Counted from the first letter of the stretch, positions 29,857-42,029 are shown. The stretch is 64,000 nt of DNA from Epiperipatus broadwayi (GCA_028023455.1 JAQFVV010000021.1:2285351-2349350), one strand, 5' to 3'. Program-made: numbers and translations. The notes: a model not told the origin generated them from the sequence alone.

Positions 29857-30165
29857 AAAGTCATCATCATCATCATCATCAACTATTATCAATCCATTGC
29901 AGGATGAAGGTCTCTCCAAGTTCAATCCATCTTTTCCTATCTTTAGCTTCTCTTCTCCACATCACCCCTGCACACTTTCTTATTTCATCAATCCATCTCA
30001 CATGTGGTCTCTTTCTGGGTCTTTTACAATCTCTTGGAATCCGGTTTAAAATTCCAATTGTCCATCTATTATCATCTCTTCTAGCAATATGTCCAGCCCA
30101 ACTTCACTTCAGTCTTTTAATTTTTTCAATGAGGTCAGTAACACCTGTTTGTTCTCTTGCCCATA
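29857..30165 (-). mobile_element. 5'-truncated RTE LINE inserted in a Penelope tail
   Basis: On the minus strand this encodes the C-terminal end of an RTE reverse-transcriptase ORF: WAREQTGVTDLIEKIKRLK, a stop in place of a conserved Trp, then SWAGHIARRDDNRWTIGIL. It continues with RPRKRPHVRWIDEIRKCAG and RWIELGETFILQWIDNS, a stop, and a short (GAT)n tail. This is the terminal module of RTE/BovB-clade ORFs. The 5' end is truncated at about 30,165. The host sequence on both sides matches an uninterrupted copy at 33,480-33,680, so the insertion limits can be read directly. Confidence 0.87.
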
Positions 30166-30240
30166 GCTTTAAATAAACTCTTTCAAATTCAAAACCCAAA
30201 CCTGTTTAGTCATTAAATGTTTTAACATTATTCGTTACAA
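30166..30240 (+). mobile_element. Penelope-like tail, continued after RTE insertion
   Basis: AGCTTTAAATAAA, TTTCAAA and TTAAATGTTTTAACATTA match 33,619-33,675 in order. This resumes the tail that the RTE insertion breaks at 29,856. Confidence 0.7.
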
Positions 30241-30720
30241 TATCAAAGCTCTACAGGTTTTAATTTTTTTTTTGAGAAGTATGTTTTCTCCTTTCAAATA
30301 TGTCACAAAACAAGATGGAAGATATTGTGCTATGCTTGACATCTGTATCAACATTACAAAAAACAAGAATATCTTACATTCCTAAGAAACTGTCAGCAAT
30401 TTAATGTCTTTCTTAATTACTGTCTTGTCAAAATTAATAAATTTATTTTTCAGTGAGATAGAATTACTGTAATATGTTATGCTCAAAATTACCTTATTAA
30501 AATCAATTATAAAAAACCTTTCTGATACAGACAAAGATGATAAACAAAGGAAGAGGCATATGGTGCATTGCTTTTCAGTTCCTGTTTCTATAGTCACAAA
30601 GTGCAACAACATTACTTCCATGTTTAAAAAAAAAAAATTCTAAAAAATTTATTTTTTTACCATATAAACAAAAGCATGATTGCTTTAATCTTAATACTCC
30701 CCAAAACTGGGTTATTCTCA
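30241..30720. other. Unassigned stretch between two Penelope copies
   Basis: No convincing coding similarity. The minus-strand frame 30,382-30,621 is unremarkable. It may include 5' non-coding sequence of Penelope copy 2. Confidence 0.4.
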
Positions 30721-32590
30721 AACATTGAACTTCTGACAATGCTGTGAAAACTTTAAACTATCATCTAGGTATATTGATGGTGACTGGCACTTTCCTAAAA
30801 TGGAAATTACCATTGATTATGAATCCAAATTTGACACTGATCCTGAAAAAGAAATGATTATTGAAAAGGCTTTGAATATGCTAAAATATCTGCCCTGAAT
30901 TAACAACCATCAATGGTCTTGTAATATCAGTTTTACTAGAAAGTTTATTACCCAGAAACACTTAATCTGCCTTAAGGAGGACAAAGGTTCTTTTAAATCA
31001 TGACCAGTTTGATTTTAAATCAGCCAACAACTCACAGCTTTATGTTTCTCTGAAATTTATAATTACAATTTGAAGACCAGAAAAAAACTGTTCATCTTTT
31101 CAATTTTGAGAAAACATCATGGCAAAGTACTCTCAGGTCATGATTACTTTAAAATTTATTCTTCCACTACTTTTTCCCTTCAAATTTCTTCAAACATCAG
31201 ATTATATAATGATAATCTTCCGCTTCATCTTCTAGATTTTGGCAGCTCTTACTCTTTCCATATTGCTAAACTCATCACTTCATGTAACTGATGATCTCAG
31301 ATTCAGTGTGTATAGCTTGAAATCCTCATATGATTTCATTAAAAAAATCCTAAACATCAATTTACCATAGCTGTAAAATTGCTTCAGTCGATGTAAAAGA
31401 ACTATATTGCTCTGTTCTTCACATTCAGTCTATTAACATCATAGATATACTATTGTAGCAAATCAATTATAATATCCACAAAAAAACTTCATCATCAAAA
31501 ATTTGAATTGGATCAGGGATAAAATCATTACATCTATTAATCACAAAACTTATAAAATGAACTACTTCTTGCCTATGGGGCACCCTTTCAATGGAGTCAT
31601 ATGTAGCCTCTATCTTTCAAGTTCAAATGCTTAATCATCCCAAAATTTGAATGTCAACCTAATATCTACTTTAGATGTGTTGATGACATCTTCATATGTG
31701 CTAATGAAGAAACCATTTTCCAAATACATATTAAGTTGATATCCTCAATTTCTCTTACATTTATCATCAAGTTTGAAGATAATATTCTTCACAATTTAAA
31801 ATTTCCTGACCTGGATATTACAAGAAAGCTTAACATCTTGGAATATAGAATGGTTTTAAAGCCTTTCAGTATCTGAAGAACTATGTGTTTAAACTCCAAT
31901 ATGCCTCACAGTCAGAAATATGCAGGCCTAAAAAACTTTCTTCATCGAAACACTAAGCTCTGCAAATTTGAGGCTTATTAGAAACAAAACATTGAATTAT
32001 TTATTAGCAATCTTATTAACATATGATACAATCATAAAAAATATTCATGCAATCATTATTAACTTTTACAATAAAATCTCTCATCCTACAATTGCTCTCC
32101 CCAATGACAAAAAATGATCTAGGCTTCTCTTTGTATTGAAAGTCATGAATAAGCTTTAAAAATATTTCTTTTGATAAATACTTGTCATTCACCTCCATCT
32201 CTGAACAAACTTTAAATAACTCAAAGGGTAAAATTCCCAAAGAGTTATCATATCAAAGTGTTTATAAGTTCAATTGCTTTGACTCTATTTGTTTAAAGGC
32301 ATATTATGCAAAACCTATGCCAACTTGGCCAATAGACTCCTCAACACAATTATATGTATAAAGGTGCTAAGAAAACCACTGAATATTCTTTTTTCCCCTC
32401 AATCATGAGTTGCTATCAGTCAAAATTTTGATCTTTTCATGGCCGATATTATTTGTTCAGAATGTGATGATAAAAAGAGAAAGGTAAAAGAGGCTTTGTA
32501 AATCACCATCGATATCCATGCTATTAACCTTTCAATTTCTTGGGATGACAGAATTTTGCTTTTTGACAAATTTGCCTCCTGGTGAATTTT
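30721..32590 (+). mobile_element. Penelope-like retroelement, decayed (copy 2)
   Basis: Ordered reverse-transcriptase landmarks appear on the + strand in broken frames. ICLKEDKGS (codons about 30,965-30,991) resembles the conserved ADKG block. LLDFGSSYSFHIAKLITS (about 31,229-31,282) resembles the block ending in IAK. FLPMGHPFNGV (about 31,566-31,598) resembles the conserved MGSP block. YFRCVDDIFICANEE has its catalytic VDD at 31,679-31,687, followed by FIIKFEDN and LKFPDLDITRK. Towards 32,290-32,590 a GIY-YIG-like segment (KTYANLANRLLNT) is followed by KKRKVKEAL, the usual C-terminal order of Penelope-like elements. Many stops and frameshifts make it inactive. The VDD-region frame is open over about 60 codons, which makes the assignment fairly firm. 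Confidence 0.82.
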
Positions 32591-33419
32591 TTGGTAAGTA
32601 TTATATGTTAAAATGTGTGTAAAACAGTATGTTTTATTATATTAAATTTTTGTTAAAAAATTTATGATAGAAAGCAGGAAATTCAAAATGTATGCTCTTA
32701 CAATAGACATAAGCCCTGCTCTGACATGTTCAGCTATTGTCTGTTGCCAAGGCTATAAAGCATTCGGTGTTGTATGACATTGTTTAAAGAAAATAGTTCC
32801 AGTGAACAAAAACATGTTTATTTGTGACTTTATTACAGTTTTAGATTTTTTTAAAAAATAATTTACACTATATTTATTAGATATCAAGAAATACAAATTA
32901 TTAATAACTTAGATTGACTTGAAATATTTTATTTTCAAAATATAATGTTACATTAGCAGTGAAAGTAAACATGGCCTGAAGCAATTTATAAGATTAGCTT
33001 CTACATAGGCAATCTACTTATACTTACAGTATGAAAATATCACAATTTTGCAATAAATGTTCAAAAAAATTTAAAGTTTTAAAGCATAATTTGTTAAATA
33101 TAAGAGAAATAAATAATTATTCATTTGGATGTTTAAAAATAATAACAAATAAGAAATATTTCATTGATTTTGAAAACTGAAAATAATCTTTCTAGAAACA
33201 ATGATGTGTAAAGTCTTTGTTTTGATTACAATCTCATTTTTTTAATATTTACAGAAACAAAATGTGAACATTTAAAATTTATTTCAGTAGTAAACAAAAA
33301 TATCTATCAAATGAAGTCAAATTTATTATTTTCTGATAAGTAATAATCATTTTGTCATATATTTTACATTGATGTGTGAGGCAATAAAAAATATCAGAAA
33401 ATGCAGACTTATAAGAGGG
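32591..33419. other. Unassigned DNA between Penelope coding region and tail
   Basis: AT-rich and non-coding. It separates the copy 2 coding remnant from the tail copy at 33,420. It could be element 3' sequence that copy 1 has lost, or a later insertion; I cannot tell which. Confidence 0.4.
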
Positions 33420-33680
33420 TTAATAAAAAAGATCCCAGCACCCCGCTCTTAAAAAATAGCATTTATAGTTTTCTCACTTCTCATTAGCATGCAAATTCAC
33501 TTTTAAATATTAATTTAGATCCAATTTAGTATTCAACACATATTATTTATGGATGAAAACTCCTCCACTTTTTTATTATGCTATGATTATGATATTATAT
33601 GGAATTCAAAGAACTTAGCTTTAAATAAAATTTTTATTTCAAAATCCAAAGTTCTTAAATGTTTTAACGTTAGCTTATTC
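33420..33680 (+). mobile_element. Penelope-like tail without RTE insertion
   Basis: Matches 29,670-29,856 and 30,166-30,240 in order: TAATAAAAAAGATCCCAGCA, CTCATTAGCATGCAAATTC, TTTATTATGCTATGATTATG, AGCTTTAAATAAA, AAATGTTTTAACGTTA. The junction corresponding to the RTE site reads ATGGAATTCAAAGAACTTAG, with no insert. Confidence 0.78.
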
Positions 33681-35159
33681 ATTTAATCATATTACCAAAA
33701 AGCATTCTGGCAGGATAAGAATTGGCAATTTACACAATAACAATGTTTATTTCCTGGAAGTGATTTGCACTCCATAATGAAATATATTAACCAAGTTGTC
33801 TCCATCAATCCTGAGTCTTTCGGGATGGGGCTTCAACTAACTTTTTTCCACCTAAAGTTTTTTTTCAGAAATACAGCTTTTCAATCATATATTGGCTTTT
33901 TCTGGCCAAACAATAAAACAAAATCAATGACTACTTTTTAAAATTGTTTTTTTTTTAAAAAAAACTTTATTAATAGCATTGGACATGGAATAAAAATGTT
34001 GACAGCATGATTTTTTATCTTTATTTTTAAAAACAGATCCAAATAAATCTTTGAATTAATTAATAAGAATGTTACAAAAAAAAATCTAATCAATACACAC
34101 TCAAATATATATATACTTTTTGGAATCTCTGTAACTTTGATAAGAGAAAAAACAAAATTCTTTTCTCTTTTACAAAAGAAAAAATTATATAAAAGATAAT
34201 TAAAAATTCTTAATAATTTTGCCTTGTTTATTTTAATTTAATTTTATTTTACAAGATAACAAAATAACTTCATATTCTCCCTTTTTTAACATTTAAATAG
34301 ACAAAACAAAATAAAATATGAAGATTTTTCCTTGTGATAAAATATGTAATCAAATCATAGAATACTTTCATGATTATAATCCTAAATGTTACATATTCAA
34401 GCAGCAGTAAGTTATTTATATGCTTTTGAAATTAGTAGTAATAAAATATATGTACAAATAAAATAAAATTCAAAAGACAAATGAGATCCACAGATAATGC
34501 CCAAAGTCATATATTAAATCCAATGCCCTCAGGCTGGTTGTAGGGTCTCATATTATAAAGAAACAAAAAAAAACCATCACAAATAGAGCATCGCAACACA
34601 TGTATATGAATAAAAGAGCATTGAACAATAAAGAGACCACATTGGCATTTTTAGACCATGAAAAAACTACTGGACACAAATTTTAACCCACCAACTCCAC
34701 ATTAATATGTAGAGAAAGAAATGATCATAGGTGTAAATTAACAGGCCTACTTTATAAATAATGATTCTAATTCTATAAATAGGAAGAACACCTGTTTCAC
34801 CATTTCAAAAGGATGGACAAATTAATCAAAACAAAAAAAATGCCATGACTTATGGCAAAATGAACAGCAATCTAATTTCCATATATTACAATACTCCTCC
34901 TCATTATCATTGACTGCCCTCAGCCATGAATATGAAGTCTAAGAACTTCGAAAGCACTTAGCGACTTATAAACAAAATTAAATTTCTCTAACAAGTGTGT
35001 TAGTGCAGAATTATTTATGAATAAAATATACATGCTGTGTATATATACAAAGCATACAAATGTACATATTTTTACACATAATCTGCGTTTGTCTTTTATA
35101 AATTTAGCTCATTAAGGTACTTGTGTTTATGGATTAACTGATATTAGTGATGGGGTGTG
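33681..35159. other. Gene-free AT-rich DNA
   Basis: No exon recognised. A slightly less AT-rich segment at 34,500-34,960 has no open frame or family I recognise. Confidence 0.45.
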
Positions 35160-35520
35160 GTCATCACCATTTTGATCACAATATATACAAAATTAATAAA
35201 TCACCCTTCCCCAGGCTATGAATTAAAAGCATTCTAAATGTTAAATAAAGCATCAAGAGTAGAATGAACCACATATTCTTGGAGTTTCTATGTTTATAAG
35301 CATATCTTTGTCAATATTGTTGGTTACTCAGAATGAAATTAATATATCATCCAGATGGAATATGGCACTTAATAGTTGTTAAACTATTCTATTCTTAAAC
35401 CTTTATTCAACATTTAGAGTATTTTAAATTCATAATCTGAGAAAGGATGACTTATTCCCTTTGTTTATATATACATTAAGCTATGTTTAATTTAGTGTTT
35501 ATATATATATTCCGTGTAAA
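35160..35520. repeat. Family C repeat (copy 1)
   Basis: Shares blocks with the large foldback at 48.6-51.4 kb: AAATCACCCTTCCCCAGGCT, AAAAGCATTCTAAATGTT, ATGTTTATAAGCATA and GGAATATGGCACTTAA. The inverted block CAACATTTAGAGTATTTTAAA then leads to TTATTCCCTTTGTTTATATA. Confidence 0.75.
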
Positions 35521-36822
35521 ACAAAAATCATATAACATTAGATATTAACAAAATAATACATTTATATTAAAATTCTCTCACAGCAATGGTTTTGCCTAAT
35601 ACACAAATATACCTTCTCAAGAGAAAATTAGCTAAACATAAAACATATATATATATGAAACAAAACTCGATCTCATAATTCATTACAAAAACCACTTCAA
35701 TATAAAAGGTTTTTTATATGATTAATGGCCCCAGATTTTAAGATTTTTTTAAAATCAAAGTTAATGACATAACAACTTCCTTTGATATTACAGGGGGGGG
35801 GTGTAAAATAGATTTATAGTCCCGTTTTACGTATATATATATGTGTGTTTGTGTGTTTTATGTTTAGATGATTTTCACGTGAGAAAATTTAGTTGTGTAT
35901 TAGTCCAAACTATAGCCTTATTATTTTGCTAATACTTAATATATGATTTTCTATTATATTTATTGTTACTATTATAACGAATTAGCCAGTAATTTGTTTA
36001 CATATATATGTATTATTTCAAAATCTGTTTTAGTATTCAAGAAGATTTCTAAAGAATTGATAATTACCCTAACTAAATGCTGAATAAATAAAAGCAAATG
36101 TTATATATTATTGACAAGGGAAACATCTCCTAGTTAATTATCATGTCTCGATAACAATGCGACGTTTAAAACTGTCATTAAAATTAACAGATAAAATAGA
36201 AAAGTTGAACCAATTAAGATAATTAAATCAAGATATATACTATATTAGATATTTTAATGGATTTTAGACAGATTCAGAAGAAACGCCACGCTTATATATA
36301 TATGTTTATTATTGACTTTTAAATGATATGAGGACCATTTACTAGGGATGACATAGATTGTAGTTTAATTGTGCCAAGCAGATAATAAACCAATTTATTT
36401 TTTAAAGAATATCTACGACAAGTTAAAAGCTGCTGTCAGAATACGTGAAAACGTTTAGTTGATTTGAAATTGGAAATGAAAGATTGTTATCAGTTATATT
36501 TATTTCACAGTTGAAAAAATAATATATTACCAAAGAAGTGACCGAAAGAGCATCTGTGCATATTATGATAATCAATCATTTAATATATGAACGTGACAAA
36601 GTAGTCGTTGAAGAAAATTAAAACATATTAATATCAACGCTAGAGATGCTAAACAAGAAAGAAAAATATATGTTTTTATGTACAATCAAAATAATGTTAG
36701 AAAAAGATAAAATAAAAAAGATACATCGAAATTTGTGGAACAAAAACTGGACAATGTAGAAAGTTTGTATTATAACAAGCAAAACATTAAAATATGATTC
36801 TTTTGGCTTTTATTAAGCTGTA
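35521..36822. other. Gene-free AT-rich DNA
   Basis: Holds a short G9 run at 35,795-35,803 and AT/GT runs at 35,832-35,858. No exon recognised. Confidence 0.45.
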
Positions 36823-37277
36823 GTCATGTGATCTATGACTCTTATTTTGACTATTTATAGTCTCTGCCACAAGTCTTATGCAATTTTATATTGCTAAGAC
36901 TACTACTATATGGTATGGCTGAAGATCTATCAGCCCTATATAGCTATTTGAGTTGGATCGCTGGGTTTGAAGACATGGAGATGTCTGAAAATTTCAGGTT
37001 TTCCACTCAATAGATAACTTTTAAATAAATGCTTGGATTTGGGTTGGCATTTTTAAATCTAGTGTCTGAACCTAGCCTGACACCTCTCTGAGGAGTGCCA
37101 AAGCACGAAACCATGGTCAGAAGTTTGGGAAGGGGTTCCTGACAGAGATATTTTAAGTGCTGGCTCTGGCTAAGCATTTATCATAAAGCTTGTAGAGGAA
37201 TTGACAATCCACATTGTTTATAACTTACAAGCTTAAGAGATAGGGTCATGTGATCTATGACTCTTATTTTGACTATT
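36823..37277. repeat. Family D repeat (copy 2) between perfect 33-bp direct repeats
   Basis: The identical 33-mer beginning GTCATGTGATCTATGACTC occurs at 36,823-36,855 and 37,245-37,277, and the bases just outside differ. Between them lies a family D copy related to 28,245-28,525. Copy 1 has no such flanks, so the 33-mer is probably a target duplication rather than part of the element. Confidence 0.8.
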
Positions 37278-38270
37278 CTATTATTCTATTTCAGACTGAT
37301 TATTGTATGATTGCCTAATCAATAGAAATCCAATCAAATTCCTACCACTAATTACTAGATATTGGCTTTCATTAGAAGGAATATTGAATTGAATGTTGAA
37401 TTGAATACTTACACATCCATAATCATCCACACTTTCTTATACTATATAAATTTTTAACTCAATGTTTTAACCAGCTTAAAGCTTTGAACTCAAGACAGCT
37501 ATAGAAGCAAGTAAGATTGCATTCAAATCTGAAAATTTTGAAACATTAAATCATTAGTTTGGTTAATATAGAAACATAAAAATGGCTATGGCATATTTGA
37601 ACAATCCATCACTCCTCTGTGGTGAAGATCAACAACCAAAGAATGAATCTCAAAGTGTCTTTGGACTACTATCTGGTAGCCACTATGCATGTTGCATACA
37701 ATAGTTGATTATTTATGAGTTTTTCTTAATGGTTTTTATTACAGATGTGTTAAAATTTGAATTTTTCATGGCCTGAACAATATAAAAATGCATATTGTAA
37801 GATAATTGTGCTTTATCAAAGTATTGAAAGATTGAGATTATTGGTATTGGTTGGTGTGGTCTATTTTCATCTATTTAAAAGTATAATATGTATTTATCTA
37901 TGTTGGGTAACACTTGTCACACATTTTAATTTATTGTGTATATAAAATGAAATGTTATCACTTTGAAGTTTATAAGAGTTCAAACACTAGAAGGGACAGA
38001 ACTGAAGCCATGATCCATAGATCTTGAGATCCAAAATCCATTATTCTATTACTGCATGAAACCATGTAGGGTGTTAAATATGTGTTCTTAATAAATAAAA
38101 ATCATACTTAAAGTTTATTAAGAACTTTATTGTTGATCTCATTCACAATTCACTACATAGGCTAATGGAATTATAAGGGCAGACACTGGAAATGAGAGAT
38201 TCGCAAATTTATTCTGGTATTGACCCTTTTTGGTGCTTAAACTTATTACAAACTCTTGAGCAATAAAGTC
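37278..38270. other. Gene-free AT-rich DNA
   Basis: No exon recognised. The + strand frame 37,757-37,945 is hydrophobic and AT-driven, with no start or splice context worth assigning. Confidence 0.45.
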
Positions 38271-38299
38271 ATTTATTTATTTATTTATTTATTTATTTA
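38271..38299. repeat. (ATTT)n microsatellite
   Basis: About seven ATTT units. Confidence 0.95.
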
Positions 38300-38354
38300 A
38301 TAGAAAAGGCATAAAAATAAGATATTTTAGGTTGGTTGAGAGATTCAAAGTTCA

Positions 38355-38665
38355 GTGATAGATGATCATATTAAGATTGTATTCCTTCTATGTATAAAAT
38401 TCAAATATTTTTTGGTTGGCCAAGTTTTTCACAGATTAGTGTTAATCCATAGATTAGTGGTTGAAAAACATTGCTCCTGAATACAGTGATAGATTGGATT
38501 AACACTCTTAATATTAGAGTTGTATTTTTTCTATGTATAAAATTCAAATATTTTTCGTAGGTCAGAAATTTTTGCAGATCAGTGCTAATCTGTAGCTAAT
38601 CTATAGATTAATGATTGAAAAATACTGTTCCAGAGTACAATAACAAAGTAGATTAATATTCTTAA
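38355..38665. repeat. Two-copy tandem duplication, about 143-bp period
   Basis: TCTATGTATAAAATTCAAAT recurs at 38,387 and 38,530. Each is followed by related CAGATTAGTG / CAGATCAGTG, ATAGATTA and GATTGAAAAA / GGTTGAAAAA blocks. The copies are visibly diverged. Confidence 0.75.
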
Positions 38666-38984
38666 TACTAAGGGGTTTTTTTTTCTATAAAACAAAACAG
38701 TGATATAGGTAACCCTAAAGAAAACAAAAATCAAAATATCCTGAAGATATAATATATTTTAAACCATAAATAATATATGGAAAAGCAAAGAAATTTCACT
38801 TCATAATAATTTAGATGTGAATCATGGGAGCAACTAAGATTCATTCATTGGTAAGAATTGATATTTAAAAATATATCTTATTATTGGCACTTGGTTAATT
38901 GCAAAAAAGTTTGTAGTGAAGATTTATTCGATAGAGTGGAAAAGAAAAATATATATTGAAGACTATAACAGAGTTAAAGAGGCA

Positions 38985-39092
38985 AAACTCTCCATACAGT
39001 AGTGCCACCCTGTGCTTCAGTGTGGAGAGTTTTGCCTGTTTAATAACAGTTATGTGCTAGCATAAGAGATGTTGATCATGTGAAGTATAAGA
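38985..39092. repeat. Short family A foldback (copy 4)
   Basis: GGCAAAACTCTCCATACAGT is followed after about 30 bases by CAGTGTGGAGAGTTTTGCC, then GCTAGCATAAGAGATGTTGA. Only the outer ends of family A remain. Confidence 0.8.
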
Positions 39093-39959
39093 GAATGATA
39101 GAATGGTTACAATTGATTGACTATATTTGTCAGTTGACTAATGACCACAGATTAAAAAAATGTGCACTTACATTTGTTATTGCACAAAATGCAAACAAAT
39201 GAAAAAGGCTTTATAAAGTGAGTGAATAACTTTAAAGTATGATGTGGAGCCAACTTAATCCTTCAATGATTTTTTAAATATATCAATAAAGCTTAAACAA
39301 AATATGGTGATAATTTATTGATTCCAATGATGATATGAATAATTGTTGTATTATATATTTAAACATATAGACCAGATAGGGAAAAAATGATTCTTTATTA
39401 ATTTATATATGATGTCAAGGCTTGGTGTAGCTGATGAAAAATGTTTCCTTGAAACTGTCACTGTAAGCCTTATATTATCATAGTTCAATTCAAAATATGA
39501 CTATTATGTATTATTTTTATTTAATAATGATCTGACAAATATTGATTAAATTCACTTATTCATAATATTATAAGATATAGCTCTATAATGTATTATTTAC
39601 ACAATTAGTTGCAAAGGGATAAACATTATGCAATGTACAACTATAACCAAATAATAGATAGGCATTTGTTTGGAAAGTCTTATTAATATTTAATATACAA
39701 GTGATGGATTGGATACCCCATTCAATTGAACATAGTGAAATATTTTGTTGTTTATTCAGCTGACAATTAATCCCAAAACTTCTACTACTTAAGGCTGTCA
39801 CTCTATTGCTTTATTAAATTAAGCAAGGCCAATAAAAGTGGCACTTCAAAACATTAATCAAGGGAACATACAAATGCACTTAACTATTTAGAAATTAGAG
39901 AAGTGAAAATTCTGATTAATTCCACTGAAGGATTATAAAAATTTAATTCAATAGAATTT
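39093..39959. other. Gene-free AT-rich DNA
   Basis: No feature recognised. The minus-strand frame 39,583-39,801 has no domain. Confidence 0.45.
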
Positions 39960-40165
39960 GATAGTGCAAGCCATAGTAATTAATGGATGCTAAAAACTTT
40001 GTGCTCCAAAATTACTATTTATTACCTGCTGGTAATGTTGAATGAGTATGCAATAGATACAAATTTTGATGACAAACTTTCTAGCATCCATTGATTACTA
40101 TGGCTGGTACTTGGTGGCATCGATGTATGATGATGAGAGTTGACACTGTTTAAACATGAAGGGGT
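39960..40165. repeat. Family A foldback (copy 5, diverged)
   Basis: GCAAGCCATAGTAATTAATGG is mirrored by CATCCATTGATTACTATGGC about 80 bases later. The order is the same as in other family A arms, but the central part is lost. Confidence 0.7.
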
Positions 40166-40894
40166 TTGTATATCATCAAGCATGTAAGAGTAATTAATAA
40201 GTCATGTGATATTATGTTGTCTCTGTGTGCACATGGTCATGACCTTGCATCGGTTGCTCTTTCACCTACCATCTTTGGAACCAGCTAGAATCATAATTTT
40301 TTGTCATGTACTTGACTTGTATTAAATCAGCTAACTATTCAATATTGGTTAGTAAGGAGCATTTATCTAGTCTTAACTAAATGGAAATAGCTGTCAAGCC
40401 TGATAATTAACATCTCCATTAGTGCTCTTCTATGAAAGACTACTGAGATGGCCTAGCCATGAACTTATCTGTTTAAAGTATATTTTATTTTGAATTACAT
40501 AAGTAAATTATTTGTGGAAAAATATAAATTAATAATTACTGATAAAATAATTGATTGCTTTGCTATCCAATTCTAAATTTAATCTGATATTGTAGCTAAT
40601 TAGGTTATTCTGTTAGCTGGAACAAAAAGTGAACATTCCAAAAATGCAAATTTTAAGATTATGCTCTAAGCAAATAAACTATTTAATCACTGGTCAGATA
40701 GTAACAACTAATGAAGATAAAAAACAAATAATACCATTCATAATAGCAATTAAATATATTTAGGGAAGTGTAAATAAAGATAAAATAATAAAAAAATCAC
40801 TAAATGATGGAAAATAGTTTAATACATATCTACAAATTGGAATAAAATGCACACATCAAGTTTTGTAATATATATATATTAAATACTGCTTGCC
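40166..40894. other. Gene-free; single family B-like arm
   Basis: CACATGGTCATGACCTTGCATCG near 40,229 resembles a diverged family B arm. Otherwise nothing recognised. Confidence 0.35.
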
Positions 40895-41216
40895 ACTATT
40901 CTAGTAATTACTTTTTTTATAAATTGCCTCATATATACTTTCATGCAATTTTTATATAATTCCTCCTTTATTTTTCTAATAGTTTCGACTGTCCTGCAGT
41001 CTTCATCAGAACTTTTTATAACCTTATTTTTCCTTTTTACATTTATAACTCTAAATCAATGTAAAAATTGAAAAGAAGGTTATAAAAAGCTCTTATAAAG
41101 ACTGCTGGACTGTCAAAAATGTTAGAAAAATAAAGGAAGAATTATATAATAAATGCATTAAAGTGTATATGAGGAGATTTATAAAAAAAAGTAATATATA
41201 TGAATATATGAAGAAA
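40895..41216. repeat. Foldback repeat upstream of complexin, arms about 120 bp
   Basis: The left arm runs TTTTTTTATAAATTGCCTCA ... CCTTTATTTTTCTAA ... GACTGTCCTGCAGTCTT ... TTTTTATAACCTT. The right arm mirrors it: AAGGTTATAAAAAG ... AAGACTGCTGGACTGTC ... TTAGAAAAATAAAGG ... GAGGAGATTTATAAAAAAAA. It is non-coding. Confidence 0.82.
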
Positions 41217-41280
41217 TGCAAAAAAAGTAATGGAGAAGATATAAGAATAATATTCTACTAATTATAAGTAAAATAACAAA

Positions 41281-41520
41281 TCATATAACATTACAATACT
41301 AGCCAAAAACCACAACATTTTACTAAAATTATTCCACAATGGTGGTTTCATCTATTCACAAATAAACTTTTTAAAAAACCATGATTTCATCTATTTACAA
41401 ATAGACCTTGTCAAATGAAATTTCACATGAAAATATTTATTTGTGAATAGATGAAACCATGATTGTGAAAGAATTTTAGTAAAATTTTATTATTTTGACT
41501 AGTATTGTAATGTTATATGA
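41281..41520. repeat. MITE-like foldback, arms about 85 bp
   Basis: Starts TCATATAACATTACAATACT and ends with the exact complement, AGTATTGTAATGTTATATGA. Inner arms also mirror (TTTCATCTATTCACAAATA / TATTTGTGAATAGATGAAA). A third partial arm lies in the loop near 41,380-41,405. Ends and length suit a non-autonomous DNA element; the superfamily is unknown. Confidence 0.85.
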
Positions 41521-41918
41521 CTTTATATTATATATATTGTAATGGGCACATACACCGTTACATTATTTTTTTTTATTATTAAACATGAAAAAATAAAAGT
41601 TCGCAAATAAAAACTTCTTTTTTAAGAATTAAAAATTGAAAATTAAAAAATCATCTAAACTCTAATATATATAAAATCACACAGATGAGAAATTAAAAAA
41701 GAAACTTTATTAAAAAAGGAAAATTTTTAAAACTAAATTTTCAACAAAAACTTAAAAATATTTAGAGATAAAAATATGTCTTTAAGTTTGGAAAACACAT
41801 TAATTAATCATAAAATGGAAATGATTGTTTTAATTAGTTAAATGTAAACTAGCCCTTGGGCATTTAAAATGTATAAGCAAAGGTCAGATAGGAGAGAAAA
41901 ACAATGGGATCAGAATGG
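41521..41918. other. Upstream region of complexin promoter
   Basis: AT-rich with no exon seen. Composition changes to visibly more G+C from about 41,870 on, approaching the promoter. Confidence 0.4.
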
Positions 41919-42006
41919 CCAATAAAAGGAATCAGACCTCAGCGAAAAGACCGTCACCATCATCGTGACGTAATGTCCACTGGATTTGAAAGTCTACTAT
42001 AAAAAG
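41919..42006 (+). promoter_or_regulatory. Predicted complexin promoter (CCAAT, paired CRE, TATA)
   Basis: A CCAAT box lies at 41,919-41,923. The sequence CGTCAC-CATCATC-GTGACG (41,952-41,970) is a perfect inverted pair of CRE half-sites, and its right half extends to TGACGTAA (41,966-41,973). A TATA box, TATAAAAAG, is at 41,998-42,006. The spacing suits a pol II start near 42,028-42,035. CRE sites bind CREB/ATF-type bZIP factors and are common in neuronal genes, which fits the assigned gene. The promoter role and its link to complexin are inferred from order and strand. Confidence 0.65.
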
Positions 42007-42029
42007 TGAGTGAAGAAAGAGCTGGGAGA

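Noticed and set aside
29799-30176. A 125-codon + strand gene starting MDNNSF with a His run
   Set aside because: The + strand frame is the antisense of the RTE end; the His run is the (GAT)n tail.
34861-34980. Retroelement coding remnant suggested by mixed composition
   Set aside because: No conserved block could be read in any frame.
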